Part shown: positions 14,187-21,341 of the stretch, in pieces
How the letters are laid out: each line of letters starts with the position of its first letter
How positions within the stretch are numbered: position 1 is the stretch's first letter
Source: a virus
IMG/VR virus record: IMGVR_UViG_3300037155_000078
Location: 1-51,707 of that record
DNA: 51,707 nt
Direction: 5' to 3' (one strand)
The notes under the pieces: model-generated
Told to the model about the DNA's origin: nothing
What the model saw: the letters and a program-made list of their open reading frames with translations, nothing else
The model's database searches: none
Made by a program: the position numbers and the translations under genes

Positions 14187-14488
14187 GCCAACAGGATCCA
14201 CCGAACATCCTCGAGCTCGAGCGACGCGCCAGCGAAGATGACGGCGCGGGATTTCTCACGCTCTCGCCCGAGAAGGCGCAAGCCAAATGTCACACGGGCG
14301 AAGGCGCGCGCTGCTGCCGCTATCTTTTCAGAGGTTCCTCTGGACTCGAGTGCGGATATCGGAACGAGATCGCTCGAGCGTGGGCCGATGCGAAGGTGGC
14401 GCGTTTTGAATTCCTCGCGCGCAGCGGGCCGTGCGCCGATCCCGACGACGACCTCTCGGAAGCGAAACCGTACGAGGGGCCAGCGTGA
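14183..14488 (+). CDS. Hypothetical protein with cysteine cluster
   Basis: A 101-residue protein with CHTGEGARCCRYLF and a later GLECGY, perhaps a metal site, and an acidic end (CADPDDDLSEAK). ATGA overlap with the DnaA-like gene, GTGA overlap with the nuclease-like gene. No family is recognised. Confidence 0.6.
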   Translation: MSQQDPPNILELERRASEDDGAGFLTLSPEKAQAKCHTGEGARCCRYLFRGSSGLECGYRNEIARAWADAKVARFEFLARSGPCADPDDDLSEAKPYEGPA

Positions 14489-14814
14489 TCGCTCGCGGCA
14501 ACCTGCCCACGAGCGGCATGAACCGCCTTGAAGCAGCCTGGGCATCCGACCTCGAAGTGCGCCGACGCGTGGGCGAGATCGCCTGGTTCAGGTACGAAGG
14601 CGTAACCCTTAAACTCGCCCACGACACGCGCTACACGCCCGACTTTGCCGTCATGCTCGCTAACGGAGAAATGGAGATGCACGAAACGAAGGGCGGATTC
14701 ATGCGCGAAGATTCGTTCATCAAGATCAAACTCGCGGCGAGCCTTTTCCCGTTCCGGTTTTACCTCATCCGTCGCGACAAGAGCGGCCTGACCATCAAGG
14801 AGATTTCACCGTGA
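14485..14814 (+). CDS. PD-(D/E)XK nuclease-like protein
   Basis: A 109-residue protein from a GTG at 14485 (GTGA overlap). The core TRYTPDFAVMLANGEMEMHETKGGFMREDSFIKIK (about 50-85) has the P-D-(x)n-E-x-K layout of PD-(D/E)XK nucleases, here PDF...HETKG, and matches the DUF1064 / Vsr-like / phage Holliday-junction resolvase type. It would cut or resolve DNA branches in replication or packaging. Confidence 0.7.
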   Translation: MIARGNLPTSGMNRLEAAWASDLEVRRRVGEIAWFRYEGVTLKLAHDTRYTPDFAVMLANGEMEMHETKGGFMREDSFIKIKLAASLFPFRFYLIRRDKSGLTIKEISP

Positions 14815-14988
14815 CCAAACGCCAGGCAAACGCAATCGCCGCCCAACTACGACGCGCCGGCCTCTCTCCTCGAGATGGCCGAAGGCGATCCTACCCCCAC
14901 AGTTATCCTCGCTGCCGCCGTGCTGGCAAGCGAAGCGACGGCGAAGATCGTGTCTGACCTCTACGCGAAACCCGACGCGAAGGCGTGA
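14811..14988 (+). pseudogene. Small gene split by an apparent frameshift
   Basis: A GTG at 14811 (GTGA overlap) opens a frame that reads well for about 17 codons (TKRQANAIAAQLRRAG) and then turns arginine-rich until a stop at 14955-14957. The +1-shifted frame reads SLLEMAEGDPTPTVILAA up to 14988 and overlaps the next start by GTGA. The two halves fit one about 57-residue protein if a base is lost or gained near the CTCTCTCCTC run at 14861-14870. Alternatively the ATG at 14875 starts a separate 37-residue gene. Confidence 0.45.
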
Positions 14989-16359
14989 GATTCGGCAGCG
15001 TCTGCTCAGGGATCGAGGGTGCATCGGTCGCGTGGGAATCGCTCGGTTGGAAACCGGCGTTCGTCGCGGAGATCGATCCCTTCGCGAACGCAGTACTCGC
15101 CCATCACTATCCCGACGTCCCAAACGTCGGAGACTTCACAAAGATCGGAACGAACGATGTCGGATCAGTTGACCTTCTTATCGGCGGAACGCCCTGCCAA
15201 GATTTCTCCGTGGCGGGACTTCGCGCGGGCCTTGCTGGCGATCGCGGTGCGCTCACCGTTGAATTTGTGCACCTCGCTGAACGCCTTCGCCCCCGCTGGC
15301 TGGTATGGGAGAACGTCCCCGGTGTCTTGTCGGCTGACGGGGGGGGGGGCATTTGGAATCTTCCTCGGGGCGCTGGGGAAACTCGGGTATGGGTTCGCTT
15401 ACCGAATTCTTGACGCTCAGCACTTCGGAGTTCCACAGCGACGCCGTCGCGTGTTCGTTGTCGGATATCTTGGAGATTGGCGACCTGCCGCAGCGGTACT
15501 ATTTGAGCGCGAAAGCCTGCGTCGGGATTCTGCGCCGCGCAGAGAAACGCGGGAGATCGTTACCGCCCTTACTGCAAACGGCCTTGGAGGGGGCGGCCCG
15601 GACGACAACCTAGCGCAAGGCGGCCAACTGTTGGTCGCCTACGAGGTCGCCCATTCGCTGCGCGCCGATGGGTTCGATGCGAGCGAGGATGGCACCGGAC
15701 GCGGAACGCCGCTTGTCGCGACAGTTCTCGGCGACGTTTCGCATACGCTCACGGCGTACAAGGGGCGCGGGCCAGTTCAAGAGGACGGCACCGGGCGAGG
15801 TGCGCCAATCGTCGCGTTCTCATGCAAGGATCACGGCGCAGACGCGGGTGACCTCGCACCCACGTTGCGAGCGATGGAGTTCGATGGTTCTCACGCGAAC
15901 GCTGGCGGTCAGTTAGCAATCGCGTACGGAATCTCAAGCGATGCGATCGACCGATCCGGCGAGGGCGCGGATGGCACGGCTGCGGTTCGAGCTGGCCTTG
16001 GCATCGTCGAGGACGCATCTCCAACCCTTCGCGCAGGGCATGCGAACGCGGTAGCATTCAATCTTCGTGGCAGAGAAAACGGCGCACAACCTGAGATCGA
16101 CGGCGATGGCCTGGCCGCCATACGCGCCGCATCTGGAGGCTCGTCACGATCCTACGTCGCGACGAGCGCCGTTCGCCGGCTCACTCCCGTCGAGTGTGAA
16201 AAACTCCAGGGATTTCCGCCCAACTATACGCTCGTCCCGTACCGCAAGAAGCCCGCTGCCGACGGCCCGCGCTACCGAGCTTTGGGAAACTCGTTCGCCG
16301 TGCCCGTCGTCCGCTGGATTGGCGAACGGATCGCCGCGATCGAAACCCTGCTCGACTAG
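14985..16359 (+). CDS. C5-cytosine DNA methyltransferase, frame broken at poly-G
   Basis: The 5' frame (GTG 14985, GTGA overlap) has motif I FGSVCSGIEGASVAWESLGW, motif IV GGTPCQDFS with the catalytic cysteine, and motif VI WENVPG. The 3' frame, shifted by one, has motif VIII QRRRRVFVVG, a target region with repeated S-P-T-L-R-A units, motif IX RLTPVECEKLQGFP and motif X ALGNSFAVPVV. The break is at 11 consecutive G (15339-15349); ten would give one intact 457-residue enzyme. As read, translation stops at 15411-15413. Either a sequence error or a genuine on/off tract. Confidence 0.85.
15339..15349 (+). repeat. G11 homopolymer tract inside the C5 methyltransferase
   Basis: Eleven consecutive G residues between motifs VI and VIII. 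Loss of one G restores the full methyltransferase frame. It lies at codons for a glycine run (SADGGG then AFG), which tolerates length changes. Confidence 0.9.
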
Positions 16360-16592
16360 GCCCGAACCCGCCGATCCGCCGCCCAGGCCGCCCGGAGTTT
16401 CGCAAGCGGCGTCCGCGTCACGCGAGCCAGCACCGGCAACTGCTCCAACTTGGGAAGATTGTCGTTCGCCCCGGTCCCCCCGGAGCGCCAGCGTTGGGCC
16501 GTCCTGACCGTTACCCCGCACCGGCGAGCCAGAAGGGCGCTCGGGTAGGGGAGGAGGATGGCGGCGAGCTTGGAGCCGGGTTTCTGGGCCAT
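16356..16592 (-). CDS. Helix-turn-helix regulator, repressor-like
   Basis: A 78-residue protein, the only clear minus-strand gene inside the plus block. PSALLARRCGVTVRTAQRWRSGG (about 20-42) is a good helix-turn-helix, with LPKLEQLPVLARVTRTPLAKLRAAW behind it. ATG at 16592 has no visible ribosome binding site (leaderless translation is common for phage repressors); TTG at 16601 is an alternative. Its end overlaps the C5 methyltransferase stop by 4 bases, tail to tail. It probably controls the divergent plus-strand promoter, itself, or both. Confidence 0.7.
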   Translation of the reverse strand: MAQKPGSKLAAILLPYPSALLARRCGVTVRTAQRWRSGGTGANDNLPKLEQLPVLARVTRTPLAKLRAAWAADRRVRA

Positions 16593-16672
16593 ACGACACA
16601 ATACGACGAGGGGGAGATTAAATCTTTGCCGGACCCCTTGCGTTGCGGTATCCGATGCTGTAACGTAAGGAC
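16593..16672. promoter_or_regulatory. Divergent regulator/early-gene control region
   Basis: An 80-base gap between the minus-strand regulator and the plus-strand operon beginning at 16673. Two ATACGAC direct repeats at 16591-16597 and 16601-16607 are spaced exactly one helical turn at the regulator's start and could be an autoregulatory operator. For the plus strand, TTGCCG near 16626 followed by TATCCG about 17 bases later is a weak promoter candidate; GTAAGG precedes the ATG. Confidence 0.45.
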
Positions 16673-16849
16673 ATGAAGACGACCCCGCCGCTGTCCACTC
16701 CGGTTTGCGACGAAGCGCGTACCCTACCGACGTTCAAGCAACGGCTGAAGCATTACCGGACCTGCAGCGATCCACGATGCAAGGCGCGCAGCGCAGCAGC
16801 GTCCGAAGTAGGGCGCATGATAGCGCGCGACAATCGGGCACTGCGATGA
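16673..16849 (+). CDS. Small basic cysteine protein
   Basis: A 58-residue protein (LPTFKQRLKHYRTCSDPRCK, then ASEVGRMIARDNRALR), preceded by AAGG. It has a CSDPRC knuckle and a basic helical end, so nucleic-acid binding is possible. It overlaps the next gene by ATGA. It is the first gene after the regulator's divergent region. No family is recognised. Confidence 0.55.
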   Translation: MKTTPPLSTPVCDEARTLPTFKQRLKHYRTCSDPRCKARSAAASEVGRMIARDNRALR

Positions 16850-17010
16850 AGGCGACCTGCCAGCGATCGCGCATCGGCCCGAAGCGTTGCCGGCGCAAGG
16901 CGTCGGTCACGCGCCAAACGTCGGGCGGATTACGGATCGCGCTCTGCGAGGCATGCGACAAGAAGCACGGCTGGATAGTTGGAAGGAACGACCAAAGTGG
17001 CGGACACTAA
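16846..17010 (+). CDS. Small zinc-knuckle protein
   Basis: A 54-residue protein with two cysteine pairs, TCQRSRIGPKRC and LCEACDKKHGW, the pattern of a treble-clef or ribbon zinc site. ATGA overlap with the previous gene; its end overlaps the next gene by 14 bases. Confidence 0.55.
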   Translation: MKATCQRSRIGPKRCRRKASVTRQTSGGLRIALCEACDKKHGWIVGRNDQSGGH

Positions 17011-17833
17011 AAAGCGGCCAGCATATCAAGCGCTCCTCTCATTAGATGAGAACAATACCGTCAAGAATCAGTTCGGCTGGCTTCCCGTAAGCGTCTATAA
17101 GCCTGGGCACGCTGCGGCGTGGAAAGACATTATCGGCGACGAAGGAGACCAAACCACACGACGCAGCGCCGAGTCGAAATATCTGCCTGGGCTACGGTTC
17201 AGCCAATTCCACCCTGACTTAGCCGAAATCGTGGTTCGCTATTGGAGCCTCCCCGGGGACCTCGTTTGTGACCCATTCGCTGGCCGAGCGACGCGAGGCA
17301 TCGTGGCGTTGACATTGGAGCGGAGATACCTAGGCTTTGAGGTCGCTCCGTCAACCTTCTCTCAAACGGCAGCCAAGATCGAGGCGCTTGGCGGCAGGCT
17401 CGTCAATGCCGATGGTTGCCGAATGGCGGATGCATTGGATTGCAGTGCCGACTTGGTTTTTTCGTGCCCGCCGTATTTCAATATCGAAAAATATGAAAGC
17501 GCGCCAGGGCAATTATCCGACCTGCCCACTTACGAGGCGTTTGTCGCTCGAATGGGAGTAGCCGCGCAGAATGCCGCGCGCGTTCTAAAGCCTGGGAAGT
17601 TTCTGTGTTGGGTTGTTGGGGATTTTCGCACGGGTGGAAGCCTGCGCGTATTTCATGCTGATACGATCCGCATGTTCGAGGCCGCTGGTTTGAACACGCA
17701 CGACATCGTAATCATCCACAATAATAGCCCCTTCGCGCCCTTGCAGGCCGGGAAGGTTGCGGCGAAGCGGTACACGGCCAAAGTTCACGAGTACCTTTTG
17801 GTATTTCGTAAACCGGAATCAAAAGCGTCATGA
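16997..17833 (+). CDS. DNA amino-methyltransferase (CPPY type)
   Basis: A 278-residue enzyme. SAM-binding motif LVCDPFAGRATRGIVAL (about 87-103) precedes the catalytic motif LVFSCPPYFNIEKYES (about 152-167), so it is gamma-like in motif order; the P-P-Y site suits N4-cytosine or N6-adenine methylation. The C-terminus KRYTAKVHEYLLVFRKP is also typical. GTG at 16997 has GGAAGGAAC upstream; TTG at 16979 is less likely. It likely protects phage DNA. Confidence 0.85.
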   Translation: MADTKKRPAYQALLSLDENNTVKNQFGWLPVSVYKPGHAAAWKDIIGDEGDQTTRRSAESKYLPGLRFSQFHPDLAEIVVRYWSLPGDLVCDPFAGRATRGIVALTLERRYLGFEVAPSTFSQTAAKIEALGGRLVNADGCRMADALDCSADLVFSCPPYFNIEKYESAPGQLSDLPTYEAFVARMGVAAQNAARVLKPGKFLCWVVGDFRTGGSLRVFHADTIRMFEAAGLNTHDIVIIHNNSPFAPLQAGKVAAKRYTAKVHEYLLVFRKPESKAS

Positions 17834-17994
17834 CCTCAACCGAGCGAAGCCGCAAGCGGCGCGCAATACTCAAGCAGAAGCACCGCTGCCTGTGCGGCGC
17901 GAAGCCGAAGCGCGGGCTCAAGACCTGCGCCGGCTGCCTTAAACGCGGAGGCGAGCGCGTGAAAGCCTGGCGCGCAGCGCAGCGGGTCGCATGA
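17830..17994 (+). CDS. Small zinc-ribbon protein
   Basis: A 54-residue, arginine/lysine-rich protein with CLCGAKPKRGLKTCAGC, a four-cysteine zinc ribbon, flanked by basic helices. It overlaps both neighbours by ATGA. Zinc-ribbon microproteins of this kind are common in phage replication operons; the target is unknown. Confidence 0.65.
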   Translation: MTSTERSRKRRAILKQKHRCLCGAKPKRGLKTCAGCLKRGGERVKAWRAAQRVA

Positions 17995-18323
17995 GCGGCA
18001 AGACGCCGATCGACGCCTGCCCGGTCCCCGAGGGCTGGGCTGTTGAAGATATTGACCAAACCGAGGACCGCGATTCGATCCGACTCGCTCTCCACCCGCC
18101 GATTGACGGCTGCTGCCCACCGGACACTCTGCGAAGGTCGCCGGTGGGAGCGGACGGAGTAGCCAAACGCGACGAGGCGACGCAATGCGCGGCCGGTGCA
18201 ACCAAGACGTGCGGGCTGCACCCCACCCTAACCTTCAGGAAAGCAGGAACGCATGAACAAGCAAGAAGCCGAAAGCCTAGCCGCAACGCTCAACGCAAAC
18301 GGCGTACAGCCCTGGCAAGATGA
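17991..18323 (+). CDS. Hypothetical protein
   Basis: A 110-residue protein. The first part (CPVPEGWAVEDIDQTEDRDSI) looks structured; the last third is basic and overlaps the next gene by 71 bases. Several cysteines (GCCPP, TQCAAG, TCGL). No family is recognised. The ATGA start is well supported; the true extent of the 3' part is less so. Confidence 0.5.
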   Translation: MSGKTPIDACPVPEGWAVEDIDQTEDRDSIRLALHPPIDGCCPPDTLRRSPVGADGVAKRDEATQCAAGATKTCGLHPTLTFRKAGTHEQARSRKPSRNAQRKRRTALAR

Positions 18324-18438
18324 CAAGAACGAACTCGACCACTGCCACCTTGTCTCCAAGAACTACGACCCGGACGGGGACGCGCGATACCTAGTGCGCT
18401 GGCACGATACTTTCGATCGCTGGGAGGCGGGCGTATGA
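18253..18438 (+). CDS. Small hypothetical protein
   Basis: A 61-residue protein (NKQEAESLAATLNANGVQPW, then DARYLVRWHDTFDRWEAGV), with AGGAAAGCAGGA before the ATG. It overlaps the previous gene in another frame and the next by ATGA. The fold is perhaps a small alpha/beta domain. The function is unknown. Confidence 0.6.
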   Translation: MNKQEAESLAATLNANGVQPWQDDKNELDHCHLVSKNYDPDGDARYLVRWHDTFDRWEAGV

Positions 18439-18773
18439 GTACGACGTCGCTCCTTTACGACGCGCACCGCGCAGCGGACGGCAACCTCGCCGCCGCCGGC
18501 AGATATCTGCTCGAGGTCAACACCGTCGACGCGCACGCCGCGATCCACGTGCTCGACGTGCGCCTGAACAAAGCGCTCGAGCGCCGACCCGGCTCGGTCG
18601 AGACCGGCCGCTTCACGATGGGTCGAAGCGGCTTAGTCGAGATCGAAACGATCGAATGCCCGCACGATCGCGGGACGCTCGAGACGGAAGTCTGGATGGC
18701 GATGTACCCGAACGAGACGCCGCACTGCCAACGCTGCCGAAAAGACATGCCTGCAATGAGGCTGGCACCGTGA
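18435..18773 (+). CDS. Hypothetical protein with terminal zinc knuckle
   Basis: A 112-residue protein: a helical first half (LLYDAHRAADGNLAAAGRYLL, LNKALERRPGS) and a C-terminal IECPHDRGTLE ... TPHCQRCRKDMPAMR, a Cys/His set that likely binds zinc. ATGA and GTGA overlaps with its neighbours. No family is recognised. Confidence 0.6.
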   Translation: MSTTSLLYDAHRAADGNLAAAGRYLLEVNTVDAHAAIHVLDVRLNKALERRPGSVETGRFTMGRSGLVEIETIECPHDRGTLETEVWMAMYPNETPHCQRCRKDMPAMRLAP

Positions 18774-18908
18774 GCGCGCTCGTCCACCCCGGCAAGCATC
18801 CGACCTTCCCATTTTTCTGGAGCTGCCCCGCGTACGAATGCAGAGTCGAACGGCGCGCTCCTCGTGTACGCGATCGCGATCTGGATCCTCGGAGAGATGC
18901 TGCAGTGA
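18770..18908 (+). pseudogene. Possible frameshifted small membrane-protein gene
   Basis: The GTG at 18770 (GTGA overlap) reads SALVHPGKHPTFPFFW and then becomes arginine-rich. The frame shifted by one carries a clean membrane segment (ALLVYAIAIWILGEMLQ) ending in TGA at 18906-18908, which overlaps the next gene by GTGA but has no start of its own. One small indel around 18820-18850 would join them. The zero frame could instead simply extend into the next gene (103 residues). Confidence 0.35.
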
Positions 18909-19081
18909 CAACTCGAGAATATGCCACAGTGATGGCGGAGGCTGCTGAAAAATCGGGCGCGACTGACGCCGAGATATTGAAGGCCGCGCAATTCATTCTG
19001 GATTTCGCGACCGCCGTCTACGAGCGCCAACTCCTCGAAAGCGTGGTCGGCCCGCACCTGGCACAGAGGCTGCTACCGTGA
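18905..19081 (+). CDS. Small helical protein
   Basis: A 58-residue helical protein (YATVMAEAAEKSGATDAEIL, then ILDFATAVYERQLLESVV) from a GTG at 18905. The same frame is open back to 18770, so a 103-residue version is possible, but its middle looks like the shadow of a membrane segment in another frame. No family is recognised. Confidence 0.5.
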   Translation: MTTREYATVMAEAAEKSGATDAEILKAAQFILDFATAVYERQLLESVVGPHLAQRLLP

Positions 19082-19284
19082 GCGGCGGAAGGAAGCCGGG
19101 CATGATCATCATCGATGATCCAGTCCCGACCGACGAGCGCGCGACCGCGGAAAAGCGCGCGAAAGTGCGTGCTTGGTACGAACGAGCCAAGGTGTTCTTC
19201 CCCGAGTTGCATCACGTGGCGCAGCTACCGTGGCATAACGAGGACTTGCTCGAGCGGCTCGGACGCGACGAGAACGACGCGTGA
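19078..19284 (+). CDS. Terminase-like Walker-B fragment
   Basis: A 68-residue protein whose GMIIIDDPVPTDERATAEKR ... VRAWYERA ... PWHNEDLLERL aligns in order and spacing with the TerL stretch FIIDDPIKG ... WNWYQAE ... QTRWNSDDLAGRLL of this same phage. This is the Walker B to coupling-motif region of terminase ATPases without Walker A or nuclease. It may be a relic or a small protein that interacts like terminase. GTG start, GTGA overlaps on both sides. Confidence 0.55.
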   Translation: MSGGRKPGMIIIDDPVPTDERATAEKRAKVRAWYERAKVFFPELHHVAQLPWHNEDLLERLGRDENDA

Positions 19285-19811
19285 AGGAAACGATGGAAGT
19301 CCTGCGCGTTCGGATCGTCGGTGGTCCGAAGGACGGCGTCGCGTTGAATTGGGTCGGCCCGCTGAAGTCGACGATCTCCTTCGCCGAACCTGGCGGTCGC
19401 GTCTTCGAGTATGCGATGGAAGCAACCAAGGCCGGCGTCGTCGCGCGTTACCTGAGCGGGCCGCCAGGCCACGAGCCTCCTCCGCTGCAACTCGACCTCA
19501 TGACGCCGCTCGGCCCGGCGCCGGCGCGACGTCTGCCGCTCGACGAACGCTTCCGTCGCTTTCACGCCGTGAACCCAAGCGTGTACCGGAACCTGGTCAC
19601 GCTCGCGCGTCGTGCGCTCGCCGCCGGCCGCGAGCGAATCGGCATTAAGCAGCTGTGGGAAGTGCTGCGCTGGGAGTATTCGCTCGCGGTCAACAGCGCT
19701 GACGAGTTTACCTTGAATAATGATTTTACGTCTCGATATGCGAGGCTTATCATGGACAGCGAGCCGGACCTCGCGCAGATGTTCGAGACGAGAAAGTTGC
19801 GCGCAGCATGA
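19281..19811 (+). CDS. Conserved phage protein
   Basis: A 176-residue protein. The first about 75 residues are beta-rich (LRVRIVGGPKDGVALNWVGP); the second part, ERFRRFHAVNPSVYRNLVTLARRAL ... LWEVLRWEYSL ... LNNDFTSRYARLIMDSEPDLAQMFETR, is a unit I recognise as widely shared by phage early proteins of unknown function. It may be two fused domains. GTG start with GTGA overlap. Confidence 0.7.
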   Translation: MKETMEVLRVRIVGGPKDGVALNWVGPLKSTISFAEPGGRVFEYAMEATKAGVVARYLSGPPGHEPPPLQLDLMTPLGPAPARRLPLDERFRRFHAVNPSVYRNLVTLARRALAAGRERIGIKQLWEVLRWEYSLAVNSADEFTLNNDFTSRYARLIMDSEPDLAQMFETRKLRAA

Positions 19812-20137
19812 GCCGGCCGCCCGACGCTGTCAAAGAAAAGCTGCGCGGATTCTTCCCGAGCAACGGTACCGAAGGCGACATGTTTCGAGAGCAATTCTGC
19901 GAACGCTGCATCTATTGGAACCAAACCAAAGACGAAGCCAGCGGCGAGGACGTCGGATGCCCGATTTGGGATTCAGCGTTATGGTTCGGATCGCATGACA
20001 ACCCGCCGAGCCAATGGGTCGAGGACAAGAGCGGACTCTCCGGGAGCTGCGCAATGTTTCAGGAGGCGAGCAAGAGTTACGCGGTCCGCGCGGAACGCGA
20101 GCGGCTCGCGTACGAACGAGTAATGCGCGGCGAATGA
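19808..20137 (+). CDS. Hypothetical protein with cysteine knuckle
   Basis: A 109-residue protein with EQFCERCIYWNQ and downstream VGCPIWD and GSCAMFQ, four cysteines that could form a metal site; charged helical C-terminus. ATGA overlaps on both sides. No family is recognised. Confidence 0.6.
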   Translation: MSRPPDAVKEKLRGFFPSNGTEGDMFREQFCERCIYWNQTKDEASGEDVGCPIWDSALWFGSHDNPPSQWVEDKSGLSGSCAMFQEASKSYAVRAERERLAYERVMRGE

Positions 20138-21066
20138 GCGACCCCGAATACGTCGGCCGCTGCTTCGCGAAGTCCTGCGAGAGCATGGACGAGATCCCCG
20201 ATGGCGCGATCCAAACCTGCGTGACCTCGCCGCCGTATTTCGGCCTGCGCGACTACGGCGTTGAAGGGCAGATTGGACTTGAGGCGAGCGTGGGCGAGTA
20301 CGTCGAGCGCCTGGTGGGCGTGTTCCGCGAGGTGCGGCGGGTTCTCCGGGACGACGGGACCCTCTGGCTTAACCTGGGGGATTCCTACGCCTCGGCGTTT
20401 TCCTGCGCTCGAAGAAACGTCGTCGGTAACGGCAGCCCTGCGCCCGAGGTAGAGCGCCCCAACAGGCTTGAAGGCGGCAGGCTAAAAGAAAAGGACCTCA
20501 TCGGAGTTCCGTGGTCGGTTGCGTTCGCGCTCAGGGCGGACGGATGGTGGCTGCGCGACGCGATCGTGTGGCACAAGCCGAACCCGATGCCGTCTAGCGT
20601 CGAGGACCGATGCACTGCGTCTTACGAGTTTGTTTTCATGCTGGCTAAGTCGGCGCGGTATTTTTCCGATATGGACGCGGTTCGTGAGGACCCGAAGCCC
20701 TGGAACGAAGGACGCATGAGCGCGCCTGCCCTAAGCGGCTCGGCTCGGGAAACAAACTCGGATGGCTATAAACAGCGCACGGTCCAATACGAGGAAGTCA
20801 AGGGGGCCAACCGCCGCAACGTCTGGACGATAGGCTCAGAGCCATACGCCGACGCGCACTTCGCGACGTTCCCGATAGAGTTGCCCTCGCGCTGCATCCG
20901 CATCGGCTCGCGCCCAGGCGACGTTGTGCTCGACCCGTTCGCGGGCTCAGGCACCACCTTCCAGGCCGCCGAGGCGATCGGCCGGCGTTGGACCGGCTAC
21001 GAGCTGAACCCCGAATATCACGCGCTCATCGCCGAACGCACGCGCCAGGCCGGGCTGTTTTCGTGA
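20134..21066 (+). CDS. DNA amino-methyltransferase (SPPY type)
   Basis: A 310-residue, complete beta-class-like enzyme: catalytic motif TCVTSPPYFGLRDYG near the N-terminus (about 29-43), a central DAIVWHKPNPMPSSVEDR and EFVFMLAKS region, and the SAM motif VVLDPFAGSGTTFQAAEAIGR near the C-terminus (about 267-287). Such phage enzymes are N4-cytosine or N6-adenine methylases. The ATG at 20134 is set by the ATGA overlap. Probably anti-restriction. Confidence 0.9.
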   Translation: MSDPEYVGRCFAKSCESMDEIPDGAIQTCVTSPPYFGLRDYGVEGQIGLEASVGEYVERLVGVFREVRRVLRDDGTLWLNLGDSYASAFSCARRNVVGNGSPAPEVERPNRLEGGRLKEKDLIGVPWSVAFALRADGWWLRDAIVWHKPNPMPSSVEDRCTASYEFVFMLAKSARYFSDMDAVREDPKPWNEGRMSAPALSGSARETNSDGYKQRTVQYEEVKGANRRNVWTIGSEPYADAHFATFPIELPSRCIRIGSRPGDVVLDPFAGSGTTFQAAEAIGRRWTGYELNPEYHALIAERTRQAGLFS

Positions 21067-21341
21067 AGCGCGCAGCGACGCCCAAGCCCTTCTCGCCGTA
21101 CATCCAGCTCTGCCGAAAGTGTCGCGAGCGCACGTTCTGGGCGAAGGTGTCGCCGAGCCTCGCGCTCGTGCTGCTCGAGCGCGATCCCAATCCGTACGGA
21201 ACGTACACCGTCGCGAGAATGGAGCGGCGCACGCCGATCGTCATGTGGGCGTACGCTGGCGCACCGTACGAGGCCGCACCGGAGGGCGAGACGAGGCCGC
21301 GCTACAGCGCACACCTCGGCCGCTGCCCGGGACCGCGGTGA
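21063..21341 (+). CDS. Hypothetical protein
   Basis: A 92-residue basic protein with IQLCRKCRERTFWAKV (CxxC) and a beta-rich middle (LALVLLERDPNPYGTYTVARM). GTG at 21063 and the end at 21341 both overlap neighbours by GTGA. It could be a small zinc protein. No family is recognised. Confidence 0.6.
   Translation: MKRAATPKPFSPYIQLCRKCRERTFWAKVSPSLALVLLERDPNPYGTYTVARMERRTPIVMWAYAGAPYEAAPEGETRPRYSAHLGRCPGPR

Noticed and set aside
16356-16672. Full lysogeny module (repressor plus integrase and attachment site)
   Set aside because: A repressor-like gene is present but no integrase, excisionase, transposase or partition gene could be recognised anywhere.
20014-20133. N-terminal extension of the SPPY methyltransferase
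   Set aside because: The frame is open, but the stretch is shadow of the preceding gene; the ATG at 20134 with ATGA overlap is the natural start.
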